In this document: positions 1 through 7,253 of the stretch, piece by piece | Layout: every line of letters begins with the position of its first letter | Position numbering within the stretch: position 1 is the stretch's first letter | Origin: JBFWWW01 sp050245975 | Lineage (GTDB): Bacteria > Pseudomonadota > Alphaproteobacteria > Rhizobiales > Hyphomicrobiaceae | Assembly (NCBI GenBank): GCA_050245975.1 | Contig: JBFWWW010000091.1 | Location: 1 to 14,470, forward strand | Reading direction: 5' to 3' | Length of the DNA: 14,470 nt | Translations under genes and position numbers: made by a program | Notes under the pieces: generated by a model | Seen by the model: only the letters and a program-made list of their open reading frames with translations | What the model was told of the DNA's origin: nothing | Databases searched by the model: none

Positions 1-1181
1 CGAGCGAGGAACCGCTCGATGGCGATGCGTCCTTCGAGCCGCGCCACGTTGAGCCCCGCACAGATATGTGCCCCCGATCCGAATGCAAGATGCCGGTTCG
101 GTTCGCGGCCGATATCCAGCCGATCAGGGTCGGGGAATTCCGCGCCGTCGCGGTTGGCAGCTCCGATGCCGATGGTGATGGACGTGCCGGCGGGCAGCTG
201 GACGCCGCCCACCTCGACGTCGGTTGTCGTCATGCGGTTGCCGAGCTGGTTGGAGCTCTCGAAGCGCAGGAATTCCTCGACAGCGGTCCTGATCAGGCGC
301 GGATTTGAGGTGAGGCGTGCCTTCTCGTCCGGCCATTCCAGCAACGTATAGAGCCCGTTGCCGATGAGATTGGTCGTCGTCTCGTGTCCGGCGTTAAGGA
401 TGAAAATGACGTTGTGCAGCAGCTCCGCCTCGGACAGCGTTTCGCCGTCCTTCTCGCCACGGATCAGCCGCGTCAGCACGTCCCTTTCCGGATCGCCGGG
501 TCTCTGACGCCGGTCTGCGACCAGACGCTTGAGGTACGTCAGGAAGTCGGCCACCGCTGTCTCGCCGCGCGCAAACTGCTCGGGGCTCAGCGCCGGCTCG
601 AGCGCGCCGAGGATCGCGAGCGACCAGTCGCGAAGCGGTTCGCGCTCGTCGCGCGGCACCGCAAGCAGGTTGCCGATGACCTCGATCGGCACCGCCGCCG
701 CAAGGTCCGAAATCAGATCGGCGTGCCCCTTTGCGGCCATGCGATCGAGCAGGCCATCGACAAGCTGGACAATGGGAGCTTCCATTTCCGCAATGGCGCG
801 TGGGGTCAATGCCCCGGAGATGATGCGGCGCACGCGCGTATGCAGGGGCGGATCGTTGAACACCAGGCTCGTCGTGTGGTGCTCGAACAGCAGGCTGTCG
901 CCGTATTTCGGTTTGAACTCGGCTTTCTTGTCGGACGAATAGGCGCGCGTATCCTTGTAGACCGCCACGCAGTCGGCGTAGCGCGACAGGAATACGCTGC
1001 CGTCCGGCAGGCGATGCACAGGGGCGTGGTCACGCAGCGCCGCGTAGAGGGGATAGGGATTGGCGTAGAACTCGGCGGACAGGCGTCGCAGGTCGAAGCT
1101 GCGGAGGGCGGCGAGCGCGACCTCCTCGCCCGGGAAACGTGCCGGCTGGCGTATCGGCGCCGGATATGCGGGCTCCTGCAT
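1..1181 (-). CDS. Cytochrome P450, C-terminus cut by window edge
   Basis: Heme-thiolate monooxygenase; 393 complete codons are visible. Seen: the heme-binding loop FGSGAHICAG with proximal Cys374, the I-helix oxygen-activation motif AGHET (A264-T268), and the K-helix ExxR (E303, R306), all in the order and spacing of a soluble bacterial class I P450. No N-terminal membrane anchor is present, so it should be cytosolic and need a ferredoxin/reductase partner; none is encoded nearby. The ATG at 1181 follows GGGA by a few bases; the frame stays open upstream, but no better start is apparent. Only the last part of the L helix and the C-terminal strands (perhaps 20-40 residues) should be missing at the left edge. 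It lies 89 bases downstream of mtnP on the same strand and could be read through from it. The substrate cannot be inferred from sequence. Confidence 0.95.
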   Translation of the reverse strand, partial: MQEPAYPAPIRQPARFPGEEVALAALRSFDLRRLSAEFYANPYPLYAALRDHAPVHRLPDGSVFLSRYADCVAVYKDTRAYSSDKKAEFKPKYGDSLLFEHHTTSLVFNDPPLHTRVRRIISGALTPRAIAEMEAPIVQLVDGLLDRMAAKGHADLISDLAAAVPIEVIGNLLAVPRDEREPLRDWSLAILGALEPALSPEQFARGETAVADFLTYLKRLVADRRQRPGDPERDVLTRLIRGEKDGETLSEAELLHNVIFILNAGHETTTNLIGNGLYTLLEWPDEKARLTSNPRLIRTAVEEFLRFESSNQLGNRMTTTDVEVGGVQLPAGTSITIGIGAANRDGAEFPDPDRLDIGREPNRHLAFGSGAHICAGLNVARLEGRIAIERFLA

Positions 1182-1270
1182 CGGCTGTCCCGTAGTTTGG
1201 TGCGTGGGCGAGCCTAGCAAGAGGGACCCGGCACCGACAACAGCGGCGGCTGGTGGCGGATCGCGAGGAC

Positions 1271-2155
1271 CTAGCCGAGAACGCGCCCGGCGACGGCGTC
1301 GAGCTTCCTGAGCAGGGCCGGATCACGCTTGTCGGGCGGCGTGATGATGGCGACGTCGAGCGCGCGGTCGGAGCCGATGGGACACACCGGGTGCTCGGAC
1401 GGGAAGTCCTGCGCCAGCCGGCCCACAAGCCTCTGCGCCTTCTCGGCGTTCTCGTGGAGAACCTTGATGACGGCGGCGACATCGACGTGCGCATGGTCGT
1501 CGTGCCAGCAGTCATAGTCGGTGACCATCGCCACCGTGGCGTAGCAAATCTCCGCCTCGCGGGCGAGCTTCGCCTCGGGCATGTTGGTCATGCCGATCAC
1601 CGAGCAGCCCCAGCTCCGGTAGAGCTCGCTTTCGGCCCGGGTCGAGAACTGCGGGCCCTCCATCACCATGTAGGTGCCGCCCTTCGTGTAGCCGATCTTC
1701 TCCGCGCGGGCCGCCTTCTCGATCAGGTCGACAAGGCCGGGGCTTACGGGATCGGCGACCGAGACGTGGGCGACGCAGCCTTCGCCGAAGAAGCTCTTTT
1801 CGCGCGCAAATGTGCGGTCGATGAACTGATCGACGAGCACGAAATGGCCCGGCGCCAGCTCCTCCTTGAGCGATCCGCAGGCGGAGACGGAGACGAGGTC
1901 CGTGACGCCCGCGCGTTTCAGGACATCGATATTGGCGCGGTAGTTGATGTGCGAGGGGGAGATGCGGTGGCCGCGGCCGTGCCGCGGGAGGAAGCGCAGC
2001 GCCAGACCGTCGATGTCGGCAAAGAGAATGTCGTCGGACGGCTCGCCCCAGGGCGATGCGATCTTCGTCCAGCGGGGGTTCTTCAGGCCCGGCAGGTCAT
2101 AGAGCCCGCTCCCGCCGATGATTCCCAGAACCGATCGCGTCGCGCCGTCCGCCAT
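1271..2155 (-). CDS. mtnP: S-methyl-5'-thioadenosine phosphorylase
   Basis: Cytosolic enzyme of methionine salvage: phosphorolysis of 5'-methylthioadenosine (from polyamine or homoserine-lactone synthesis) to adenine and 5-methylthioribose-1-phosphate. 294 aa, the usual length for this purine nucleoside phosphorylase family. Seen: GIIGGSGLYD (11-20), the phosphate-site segment PRHGRGH (57-63) with SHINYRAN (68-75), VSACGSLKEE (90-99), the nucleoside-site block MEGPQFSTRAESELYR (165-180), GMTNMPEAKLARE (188-200) and TDYDCWHD (212-219), whose two Asp residues mark MTA rather than inosine preference. The ATG is preceded by AGAGGA 8 bases upstream. The gene sits 112 bases downstream of petC, past a strong terminator, so it probably has its own promoter, although none is obvious. 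Methylthioadenosine is toxic to polyamine enzymes, so this is a housekeeping function. Confidence 0.96.
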   Translation of the reverse strand: MADGATRSVLGIIGGSGLYDLPGLKNPRWTKIASPWGEPSDDILFADIDGLALRFLPRHGRGHRISPSHINYRANIDVLKRAGVTDLVSVSACGSLKEELAPGHFVLVDQFIDRTFAREKSFFGEGCVAHVSVADPVSPGLVDLIEKAARAEKIGYTKGGTYMVMEGPQFSTRAESELYRSWGCSVIGMTNMPEAKLAREAEICYATVAMVTDYDCWHDDHAHVDVAAVIKVLHENAEKAQRLVGRLAQDFPSEHPVCPIGSDRALDVAIITPPDKRDPALLRKLDAVAGRVLG

Positions 2156-2223
2156 GATCTGCGTCCTCTGTCCATCCGTCTGTTGCTGCAGCCTCTATAC
2201 ACGATCTCCCGCAGCCAATGGAA

Positions 2224-2243
2224 AAGGCCCCTTTCGGGGCCTT
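2224..2243 (-). terminator. Intrinsic terminator of petABC
   Basis: Perfect 8-bp stem (AAGGCCCC / GGGGCCTT) closed by a GAAA tetraloop on the minus strand. A short T run (2225-2222) overlaps the base of the stem. It begins 24 bases after the petC stop and is the only textbook intrinsic terminator found in the window. It separates the bc1 operon from mtnP. Confidence 0.9.
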
Positions 2244-2267
2244 CTGTATCTGTCGTCTCGTCAGGCT

Positions 2268-3167
2268 TCAGTGCGGGATCTTCGACCAAACCCGCTTCTT
2301 GGCGAAGTAGACGAGGACGGTCGTCACCACGAGATAGAGAATGACCATCAGGCCCATGCGCTTGCGCGTTTCGAGGTTCGGGTCCGCAGCCCAGGACAGG
2401 AACGCCACGACGTCACGCGCGTACTGATCCACCGTGGCGGGCGTACCGTCCTGGTATTTCACCATGCCGTCGCCGCCCGCGAACGGGTTGGCCATCGCGA
2501 TCTGATGGCCGGGGACGGTATTGTTGTAGTTCATGCCGGGCGACAGCTTCACGTCGGCCGGCGGGTTGACGTAACCCGTCAGGAGAGCGTGGATGTAGTC
2601 GGCGCCGCCTTCCTGGTAGCTGCCGAGCACGTCGCGCAGCAGGGCCAGCGGGACACGGTAGAAGGGCGTATCGGCTTCCACCGTGCGGGCGCGGGCCACC
2701 AGCGACAGGTCGGGCGGCAGGGCGCCGTTCTGGGCCGCGCGCGCGGCCTTGTCGTTGTCGTACGGCCCCAGGATCGGATCGGCCAGCGTCGCCGGCCGCT
2801 TGATGATCTCGCCCTTCGGCGTGGCGATCTCGCCCTGGTCGTTGGGACCGGCGAAAATCTGGTTCGGCCACTCGGCGGCCAGCGACTTCACGCCGGCTTC
2901 CGGAAAGTTCGGCCCGGATTTCTCGGCAAGGTTGCGGAACGCGACCCGCTTCAGCCCGTGGCACGTCGAGCAGACTTCCCGGTAGATCTGAAAGCCGCGC
3001 TGAAGTTGTGCATCGTCAAACGTGCCGAAGAAGCCGCTGAAGGTCCAGTGCTGGCGGTCGACGTGGGCGTGACCCTCATCAGCGGCAGTTGCAACTCCGG
3101 TGGCAAAGGCCAGCGCAACGGTTGCGCCGGCAAGGGCCTTGGCGGTGGACGTCATGGTCTTGCGCAT
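2268..3167 (-). CDS. petC: Cytochrome c1 of the bc1 complex
   Basis: Membrane-anchored c-type cytochrome of ubiquinol-cytochrome c reductase. It passes electrons from the Rieske centre to soluble cytochrome c on the periplasmic side. 299 aa. Seen: a Sec signal peptide (about 1-29, AxA-type end), the covalent heme site C66-S-T-C69-H70, the likely axial Met225 in HQIAMANPF, and a single C-terminal transmembrane helix (about 271-288) followed by a basic cytoplasmic tail. In many relatives the axial Met is followed by prolines (AMP), whereas here it is AMANP; the substitution is mild. The start ATG follows GGGGGA, which lies in the 16-base gap after petB, so translation is probably coupled. A second in-frame ATG four codons downstream is possible. 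The gene is last in the operon and is followed by the terminator. Maturation needs the Ccm heme-attachment machinery, which is not in this window. Confidence 0.97.
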   Translation of the reverse strand: MRKTMTSTAKALAGATVALAFATGVATAADEGHAHVDRQHWTFSGFFGTFDDAQLQRGFQIYREVCSTCHGLKRVAFRNLAEKSGPNFPEAGVKSLAAEWPNQIFAGPNDQGEIATPKGEIIKRPATLADPILGPYDNDKAARAAQNGALPPDLSLVARARTVEADTPFYRVPLALLRDVLGSYQEGGADYIHALLTGYVNPPADVKLSPGMNYNNTVPGHQIAMANPFAGGDGMVKYQDGTPATVDQYARDVVAFLSWAADPNLETRKRMGLMVILYLVVTTVLVYFAKKRVWSKIPH

Positions 3168-3183
3168 TGTTTTTCCCCCACCC

Positions 3184-4464
3184 TCAGCGCTTTTCCGACG
3201 CGGCCATCGCGCCCGCCGGCGTGCCGCCGACGCTGCTGCCCATCACGGCTTCCGAGATCGAGCGTGGCAGGCGGCGCGGCGTCTCGATGACACCGACGAT
3301 GGGCATGATCAGGAAGAAGAACACGAAGTAGTAGATCGTGAAGACGCGTGCCCAGAGGACGTAGGCGCCCTCGGGCGGCTTGCCGCCGAGGAAGCCCAGC
3401 GCCAGAACCGAAAAGAAGAACAGCCACAGGAACCACTTGAACATCGGGCGGTACTTGGCCGAGCGCACACGCGAGGTATCGAGCCACGGCACGAAGCACA
3501 GGATGAGGATCGACGAAAACATCGCGATCACTCCGAGCAGCTTGTTCGGGATCGCGCGCAGGATCGCGTAGAACGGCAGGAAGTACCACTCGGGCACGAT
3601 GTGGGGCGGCGTCGAAAGCGGGTTCGCCTCGATGTAGTTGTCGGCGTGGCCGAGATAGTCCGGCGCGAAGAAGACGAACCACATGAAGACGATCATGAAC
3701 GCCGACAGGCCGACCATGTCCTTCATGACGGCATGCGGCGCCATCGGTACGGAGTCGGACGGGGTCTTGATGTCGAGACCGGCCGGATTGTTCTGTCCCA
3801 CGACGTGCAGCGCCCAGATGTGCAGCCCGACCACGCCGGCAATCACGAACGGCAGCAGATAGTGCAGGCTGAAGAAGCGGTTCAGCGTCGTGCCCGAGAC
3901 CGAGTAGCCGCCCCACAGCCACTGGACGATGCGCGTGCCCAGGCCCGGGATGATGCTGTCGATCGAGGAGAACAGGTTGGTTATGACGGTGACGCCCCAG
4001 AAGCTCATCTGCCCCCAGGGCAGCGTGTAGCCCATGAAGCCGGTGGCCATCATCAGCAGGAAGATGACGACGCCGAGTATCCAGAGAACCTCGCGCGGCG
4101 CCTTGTAGGAGCCGTAATAGAGGCCGCGGGCGATGTGGATGTAGACCGCGAGGAAGAACATCGATGCGCCGACGGCGTGGATGTTCTTCAGCAGCCAGCC
4201 GTAGTTCACGTTGCGGCGGATGTGCTCGACGCTGTCAAACGCGCCTTCCGCCGTCGGCGTGTAGTGCATCGCCAGCACGATGCCGGTCAGGATCTGGATA
4301 CCCAGGCAGACCGTGAGGATGCCGCCGAACGTCCAGAGATAGTTCAAGTTGCGCGGTGTCGGGAAATCGACGAACTGTCCGTGCGCAGTGCGCATCAGCG
4401 GCAGGCGCGCGTCCATCCATTTGCTGAACGGGGACCGTGGCACATAGCTCGACTCGTGGGCCAT
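3184..4464 (-). CDS. petB: Cytochrome b of the bc1 complex
   Basis: Integral membrane core of the bc1 complex. It carries hemes bL and bH and the Qo/Qi quinone sites that drive the proton-motive Q cycle. 426 aa, full length with both b/b6-like N-terminal and C-terminal parts and about eight transmembrane helices. Seen: the two pairs of axial histidines, H96/H110 in helix B and H201/H215 in helix D (both spaced 14), the Qo-site PEWY (291-294), and the conserved GGYSVSGTTLNRFFSLHY stretch (185-202). The C-terminal tail (about 395-426) is Gly/Ala/Ser-rich and variable. The ATG starts 15 bases after the petA stop. The nearest Shine-Dalgarno-like AAGGA overlaps the petA stop and is rather far (12 bases), so coupled translation is likely. 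Confidence 0.98.
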   Translation of the reverse strand: MAHESSYVPRSPFSKWMDARLPLMRTAHGQFVDFPTPRNLNYLWTFGGILTVCLGIQILTGIVLAMHYTPTAEGAFDSVEHIRRNVNYGWLLKNIHAVGASMFFLAVYIHIARGLYYGSYKAPREVLWILGVVIFLLMMATGFMGYTLPWGQMSFWGVTVITNLFSSIDSIIPGLGTRIVQWLWGGYSVSGTTLNRFFSLHYLLPFVIAGVVGLHIWALHVVGQNNPAGLDIKTPSDSVPMAPHAVMKDMVGLSAFMIVFMWFVFFAPDYLGHADNYIEANPLSTPPHIVPEWYFLPFYAILRAIPNKLLGVIAMFSSILILCFVPWLDTSRVRSAKYRPMFKWFLWLFFFSVLALGFLGGKPPEGAYVLWARVFTIYYFVFFFLIMPIVGVIETPRRLPRSISEAVMGSSVGGTPAGAMAASEKR

Positions 4465-4479
4465 GATGGGGCTTTGTCC

Positions 4480-5058
4480 TTAGCCGATCTTGATGCGTGT
4501 GGGGTTCATGAAGTCGTACGGCGGCACTTCGAGGTTGCGCGGCGCCGGGCCTTTGCGGATCCGGCCTGCGGTATCGTAGTGCGAGCCGTGGCAGGGGCAG
4601 AACCACCCGCCGTAGTCGCCGCGCGCGTCGCCCATGGACTGGCCCTTGGGGATGCAGCCGAGATGTGTGCAGATGCCGACGAGAATAATCCAGTTCTCGT
4701 GGCCCGCTTTCGTGCGGTTGGTGTCTTCCGCGGTCGCCTTTTCCGGCAGCGCATCGTTGCGCGCTTTGTCGTCGACCAGGTCGGAGAGCGGGACTTTCTT
4801 GGCCGACTCGACTTCCGCAGGGGTCCGGTTACGGACGAAAATCGGCTTGCCGCGCCATACGACGGTGATCGCCTGACCCTGTTGAACGGGGCTGAGGTCA
4901 ACCTCGGTCGATGCGAGAGCCTGCGTCGAGGCGTCGGGGTTCATCTGGTCGATGAAGGGCCAGAGAGACAGGGCTGCTCCAACGCCAGCGAACGCCTGAG
5001 CGGCGATGACGATAAAGTCGCGGCGGGTCGTACTGTCTGCCGTATGCGAAGACGCCAA
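4480..5058 (-). CDS. petA: Rieske iron-sulfur subunit of the bc1 complex (TTG start)
   Basis: 2Fe-2S protein that takes the first electron from ubiquinol at the Qo site. 192 aa. Seen: twin-arginine signal-anchor TTRRDFIVIAA (10-20) with one hydrophobic helix that stays as the membrane anchor, a flexible hinge near 43-50, then the cluster-binding boxes C130-T-H132-L-G-C135 and C154-P-C156-H157-G-S159 (ligands C130, H132, C154, H157; disulfide C135-C156). An insert of charged and Ala/Lys residues (about 95-120) before box 1 is typical of alphaproteobacteria. Start: the codon is TTG. A TAA lies in frame 24 bases upstream with no ATG or GTG between, and the next in-frame ATG is at residue 39, inside the mature region beyond the anchor. 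GGGAGG sits 5 bases before the TTG. First gene of petABC. Confidence 0.97.
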   Translation of the reverse strand: MASSHTADSTTRRDFIVIAAQAFAGVGAALSLWPFIDQMNPDASTQALASTEVDLSPVQQGQAITVVWRGKPIFVRNRTPAEVESAKKVPLSDLVDDKARNDALPEKATAEDTNRTKAGHENWIILVGICTHLGCIPKGQSMGDARGDYGGWFCPCHGSHYDTAGRIRKGPAPRNLEVPPYDFMNPTRIKIG

Positions 5059-5069
5059 AGCGGCCTCCC
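5056..5069 (-). promoter_or_regulatory. RBS and TTG start of petA
   Basis: GGGAGG (5069-5064) is spaced 5 bases from TTG (5058-5056). It decides the petA start because no other start codon exists between the upstream in-frame stop and the signal anchor. The strong Shine-Dalgarno sequence probably compensates for the weak start codon. Confidence 0.8.
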
Positions 5070-5345
5070 TGCTTCGATCTTACCATGTCCTGCCGGGTAT
5101 CCCGCGTTTGACCGCGCGATCGTGGACCGCGGCGGCATTCGACCAAGGCAGGCGCAATGCACGCACTATCGGGCGTAGCCACGCGGTCTGGCCAAAATTA
5201 TCGGATTGCCCCGCGCTCCCCCGACAGGACTTATTGACGCGCGATCTTTTCGCATCCTTTGGCCCGATTCACAAGGCTGAGGCCCATCTGCCTTTGGGTC
5301 AATTTGGCGCATGGGCTTGGCCGGCGAAGGGGGTGCGGTCGCCCG
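5059..5345. other. petABC upstream region / dsbB downstream region
   Basis: 287 bases between the dsbB stop and the petA start must hold the petABC promoter and leader and probably the end of the dsbB transcript. I found no confident -35/-10 pair. A GATAAT hexamer (minus strand, about 5201-5196) is a possible -10 without a matching -35. I saw no convincing small gene and no clear terminator hairpin with a T run. Confidence 0.4.
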
Positions 5346-5867
5346 CTAGTCGGTTTGCCGGGCTCGGGCGGCCGCCCGAAATGCGAAGAGTGCGATCAGC
5401 AATGAGACCAGGACGTTCCAGCCGGCGAGCGAAAGCCCCAAAATGCGAAGCGCGGGCTCGTCGCAGCGGATCACCTGCACCTTGGAGAGGTTCTTCAGAA
5501 GGCCGCCGGCGTTTGTTGTCAGGCCGACGTCCCCGGTGCAGCTGTCGGGGCCGGCCCAAAGCTTCCACTCCGCGCCGGCGTGGTAGCCGCCAAGTCCGGC
5601 GTTGGCGAGGAAAGCCAGTCCGGCGATGACGAATAGGATGAGAGCGAGATTGTTGCGCCGCCCGGCAAGGAGGGCAAGCGCAAGGAACAGAACAGGGATG
5701 CCGGCATAGTAGGCGTAGCGCTGTTCGAGGCAGAGCGGACACGGCTTGTAGCCGCCAATGTACTCGAAGGCCAGAGCGCCGAGGATGGCGGCAACGGCAA
5801 CGAGAAGCGCGCATGCCCCCGCCTGATAGGCCGGTGATCGTGCGGGCTGCTGCGATCCAAGCATCAC
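5346..5867 (-). CDS. dsbB: Disulfide bond formation protein B (DsbB family)
   Basis: Inner-membrane quinone-linked thiol oxidase that reoxidises DsbA-type periplasmic proteins. 173 aa, four predicted transmembrane helices (about 18-36, 52-69, 73-90, 142-165). Seen: first redox pair C43-P-L-C46 directly after helix 1 with the following EQR (48-50) near the quinone site, and the second periplasmic pair C110 and C135. The segment GGYHAGAEWKLW (93-104) between helices 3 and 4 is typical of alphaproteobacterial members. The start is GTG at 5867 or the adjacent ATG at 5864; GGGGAG lies 5 or 8 bases upstream, so the ATG is at least as good. The gene begins 16 bases after the yqaA-like stop, so the two are co-transcribed. 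A DsbA partner is not in the window. Confidence 0.93.
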   Translation of the reverse strand: MMLGSQQPARSPAYQAGACALLVAVAAILGALAFEYIGGYKPCPLCLEQRYAYYAGIPVLFLALALLAGRRNNLALILFVIAGLAFLANAGLGGYHAGAEWKLWAGPDSCTGDVGLTTNAGGLLKNLSKVQVIRCDEPALRILGLSLAGWNVLVSLLIALFAFRAAARARQTD

Positions 5868-5883
5868 GGTCGCTCCCCTGCGT

Positions 5884-6462
5884 TCAGATCAAATACTTGA
5901 GCGCGACGAACCCGCCCACGAGCACCACGACGAAGGCGGTCGTCACCAGCGTGAGCCGTTCCTCGATGAAGGTGCGGATAGGCTCGCCAAAAAAATAGAG
6001 CAGCCCCGCCACCAGGAAGAAGCGCATCGCTCGCGCAACGATGCTCGCCGCGATGAACGAGACGACGTTCATGTGCGTCGCGCCGGCGAGGATGGTCAGG
6101 ACCTTGTAGGGCAGCGGCGTCATGCCCTTGACGATGAGGATCCACACACCCCACTCGTTGAAGAGCTGCGCGAACTCCTGGAAGCGGGCTTCGTAGCCGT
6201 AAAAGCTCAGAATCGAGTGCCCGACGTATTCGAGCAGATAGTAGCCGATGGCGTATCCGGCGATGCCGCCGAGCACGGAGCCTACGGTCGCTATGGCCGC
6301 ATACCGCCACGCTCGCAGGCGCTGCGCCAGCACCATCGGGACCAGCATCACGTCCGGCGGGATCGGGAAGATCGAGCTTTCGATGAAGGAGATCCAGAAA
6401 AGGCCGAGCGGGGCTTTCTCGTGGCCCGCCATACGCATCATCCAGTCGTAGAGTGAACGCAT
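5884..6462 (-). CDS. YqaA/DedA-family membrane protein (VTT domain)
   Basis: Integral inner-membrane protein of the VTT/SNARE-associated (DedA) superfamily, YqaA branch. Members are linked to lipid-carrier transport and membrane homeostasis; the substrate of this one is unknown. 192 aa. Seen: the family signature FIESSIFPIPPD (26-37), the glycine-rich helix GGIAGYAIGYY (65-75), the re-entrant loop segment KGMTPLPYKVLTILAGA (112-128) and conserved R144 in the following helix; last transmembrane helix about 172-190. The start ATG at 6462 has no strong Shine-Dalgarno sequence upstream, so the start is less certain than the identity. First gene of a two-gene unit with dsbB. The upstream region (6463-6571) is shared back to back with the tRNA-Leu promoter. 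Confidence 0.92.
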   Translation of the reverse strand: MRSLYDWMMRMAGHEKAPLGLFWISFIESSIFPIPPDVMLVPMVLAQRLRAWRYAAIATVGSVLGGIAGYAIGYYLLEYVGHSILSFYGYEARFQEFAQLFNEWGVWILIVKGMTPLPYKVLTILAGATHMNVVSFIAASIVARAMRFFLVAGLLYFFGEPIRTFIEERLTLVTTAFVVVLVGGFVALKYLI

Positions 6463-6571
6463 GCGATAAGGGACCCGCGCTTTGGCGACTGTCTCGGATC
6501 GAAGCTCTGTACAGGCTCAGGTGACGCGAAGAAAGCCCCACCTGGGGGGTGGCCGGCCGCCATCGCCTTTG

Positions 6572-6599
6572 TTGACGGCCCACCGGCCGCCGCTATGAT
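6572..6599 (+). promoter_or_regulatory. Promoter of tRNA-Leu
   Basis: TTGACG (6572-6577), a 16-base spacer and TATGAT (6594-6599) form a strong sigma-70-type promoter about 45 bases before the tRNA. The bases after the -10 (GCGCCGCG) make a GC-rich discriminator, as in stable-RNA promoters under stringent control. The stringent response itself is inference. Confidence 0.75.
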
Positions 6600-6644
6600 G
6601 CGCCGCGCTCGGGCCCCGCCCGTAGCGGAACGGCTGGCCGGGTC

Positions 6645-6731
6645 GCGGGCGTGGCGGAACTGGTAGACGCGCGGGACTCAAAATCCCGTTCTGGTGACAG
6701 AGTGTCGGTTCGATTCCGACCGCCCGCACCA
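6645..6731 (+). tRNA. tRNA-Leu, anticodon CAA
   Basis: Class II tRNA of 87 bases with the CCA end encoded (6729-6731). The acceptor stem GCGGGCG pairs fully with CGCCCGC (6721-6727). The anticodon loop CTCAAAA, closed by CGGGA/TCCCG, gives CAA, which reads UUG leucine codons. The long variable arm (CTG GTGA CAG core) and the T arm (GTCGG TTCGATT CCGAC) are as expected for leucine. It is in single copy here, with no integrase or duplicated 3' end nearby. Confidence 0.97.
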
Positions 6732-6746
6732 GCAGCCGGCATCCGC

Positions 6747-7109
6747 TCACTTGCGCCTGCGACGAAGCAGGTAGGCCCTGAGGGCCACCGCATTGTTGTG
6801 CTCTTCGTCCCGTGCCCCGAACAGCAGCGTCACCGGTCCCTTGCGAAGCAGATCGCGGAGCGGTTGCAGCGCGTCCGGGTTTGCTGCGAGTTCTCTTGCG
6901 TAGCGCTGCTGGAACTCGTGCCAGCGTTCCGGTTTGTGTCCGAACCACTGGCGCAATGCCGTGCTGGGCGCCGCATCCTTCAGCCATAGCGTCACATGTG
7001 CCTTGGCTTTGCTCAGTCCCCGCGGCCACAGCCGGTCCACGAGGACCCGCGCGCCGTCTTCCGGAGAGGCCGGCTCGTATACGCGCCTGACTGCGATCGG
7101 TGGTTCCAT
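6747..7109 (-). CDS. DUF488 family protein (YeaO-like)
   Basis: Small cytosolic protein of unknown function. 120 aa, the normal length. Seen: the family motifs RVYEPASPEDGARVLVDRLW (9-28) continuing into PRG (29-31), tryptophans at 42, 55 and 63, and LLFGARDEEHNNA (95-107). The C-terminus is a run of arginines. The gene is convergent with tRNA-Leu, ending 15 bases from its CCA. The start ATG at 7109 has no good Shine-Dalgarno sequence, so a short leader or leaderless mRNA is possible. The family is widespread but biochemically undefined, and the context adds no hint of a role. Confidence 0.9.
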   Translation of the reverse strand: MEPPIAVRRVYEPASPEDGARVLVDRLWPRGLSKAKAHVTLWLKDAAPSTALRQWFGHKPERWHEFQQRYARELAANPDALQPLRDLLRKGPVTLLFGARDEEHNNAVALRAYLLRRRRK

Positions 7110-7253
7110 TTGACAACGCCGGCGGTTCCCCGGCGACGGCCCGCCGGGTTGCAGCTTGCATTCGAGAACGATTGAGCTATTCCGGACACCGTGCCGCTAC
7201 GGCTTCACCGTTGTGAGCCTTCAGGTCGCCAAGAACGACAGCCATAAGGTCGC

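Noticed and set aside
384..2344. Plus-strand open frames of 277 and 363 codons opposite the P450 and mtnP
   Set aside because: Both are shadows of genes with intact catalytic motifs on the minus strand.
3100..5178. Very long plus-strand open frame (692 codons) opposite petA, petB and petC
   Set aside because: Antisense to three certain genes. Its composition is the Arg/His/Asp/Val-rich type expected from a GC-rich shadow frame, and it has no domain or ribosome site.
6645..6731. tRNA-Leu as an integration site for the ATPase module
   Set aside because: The module begins about 3.4 kb away, with housekeeping genes between. No integrase and no repeated tRNA 3' end were seen.
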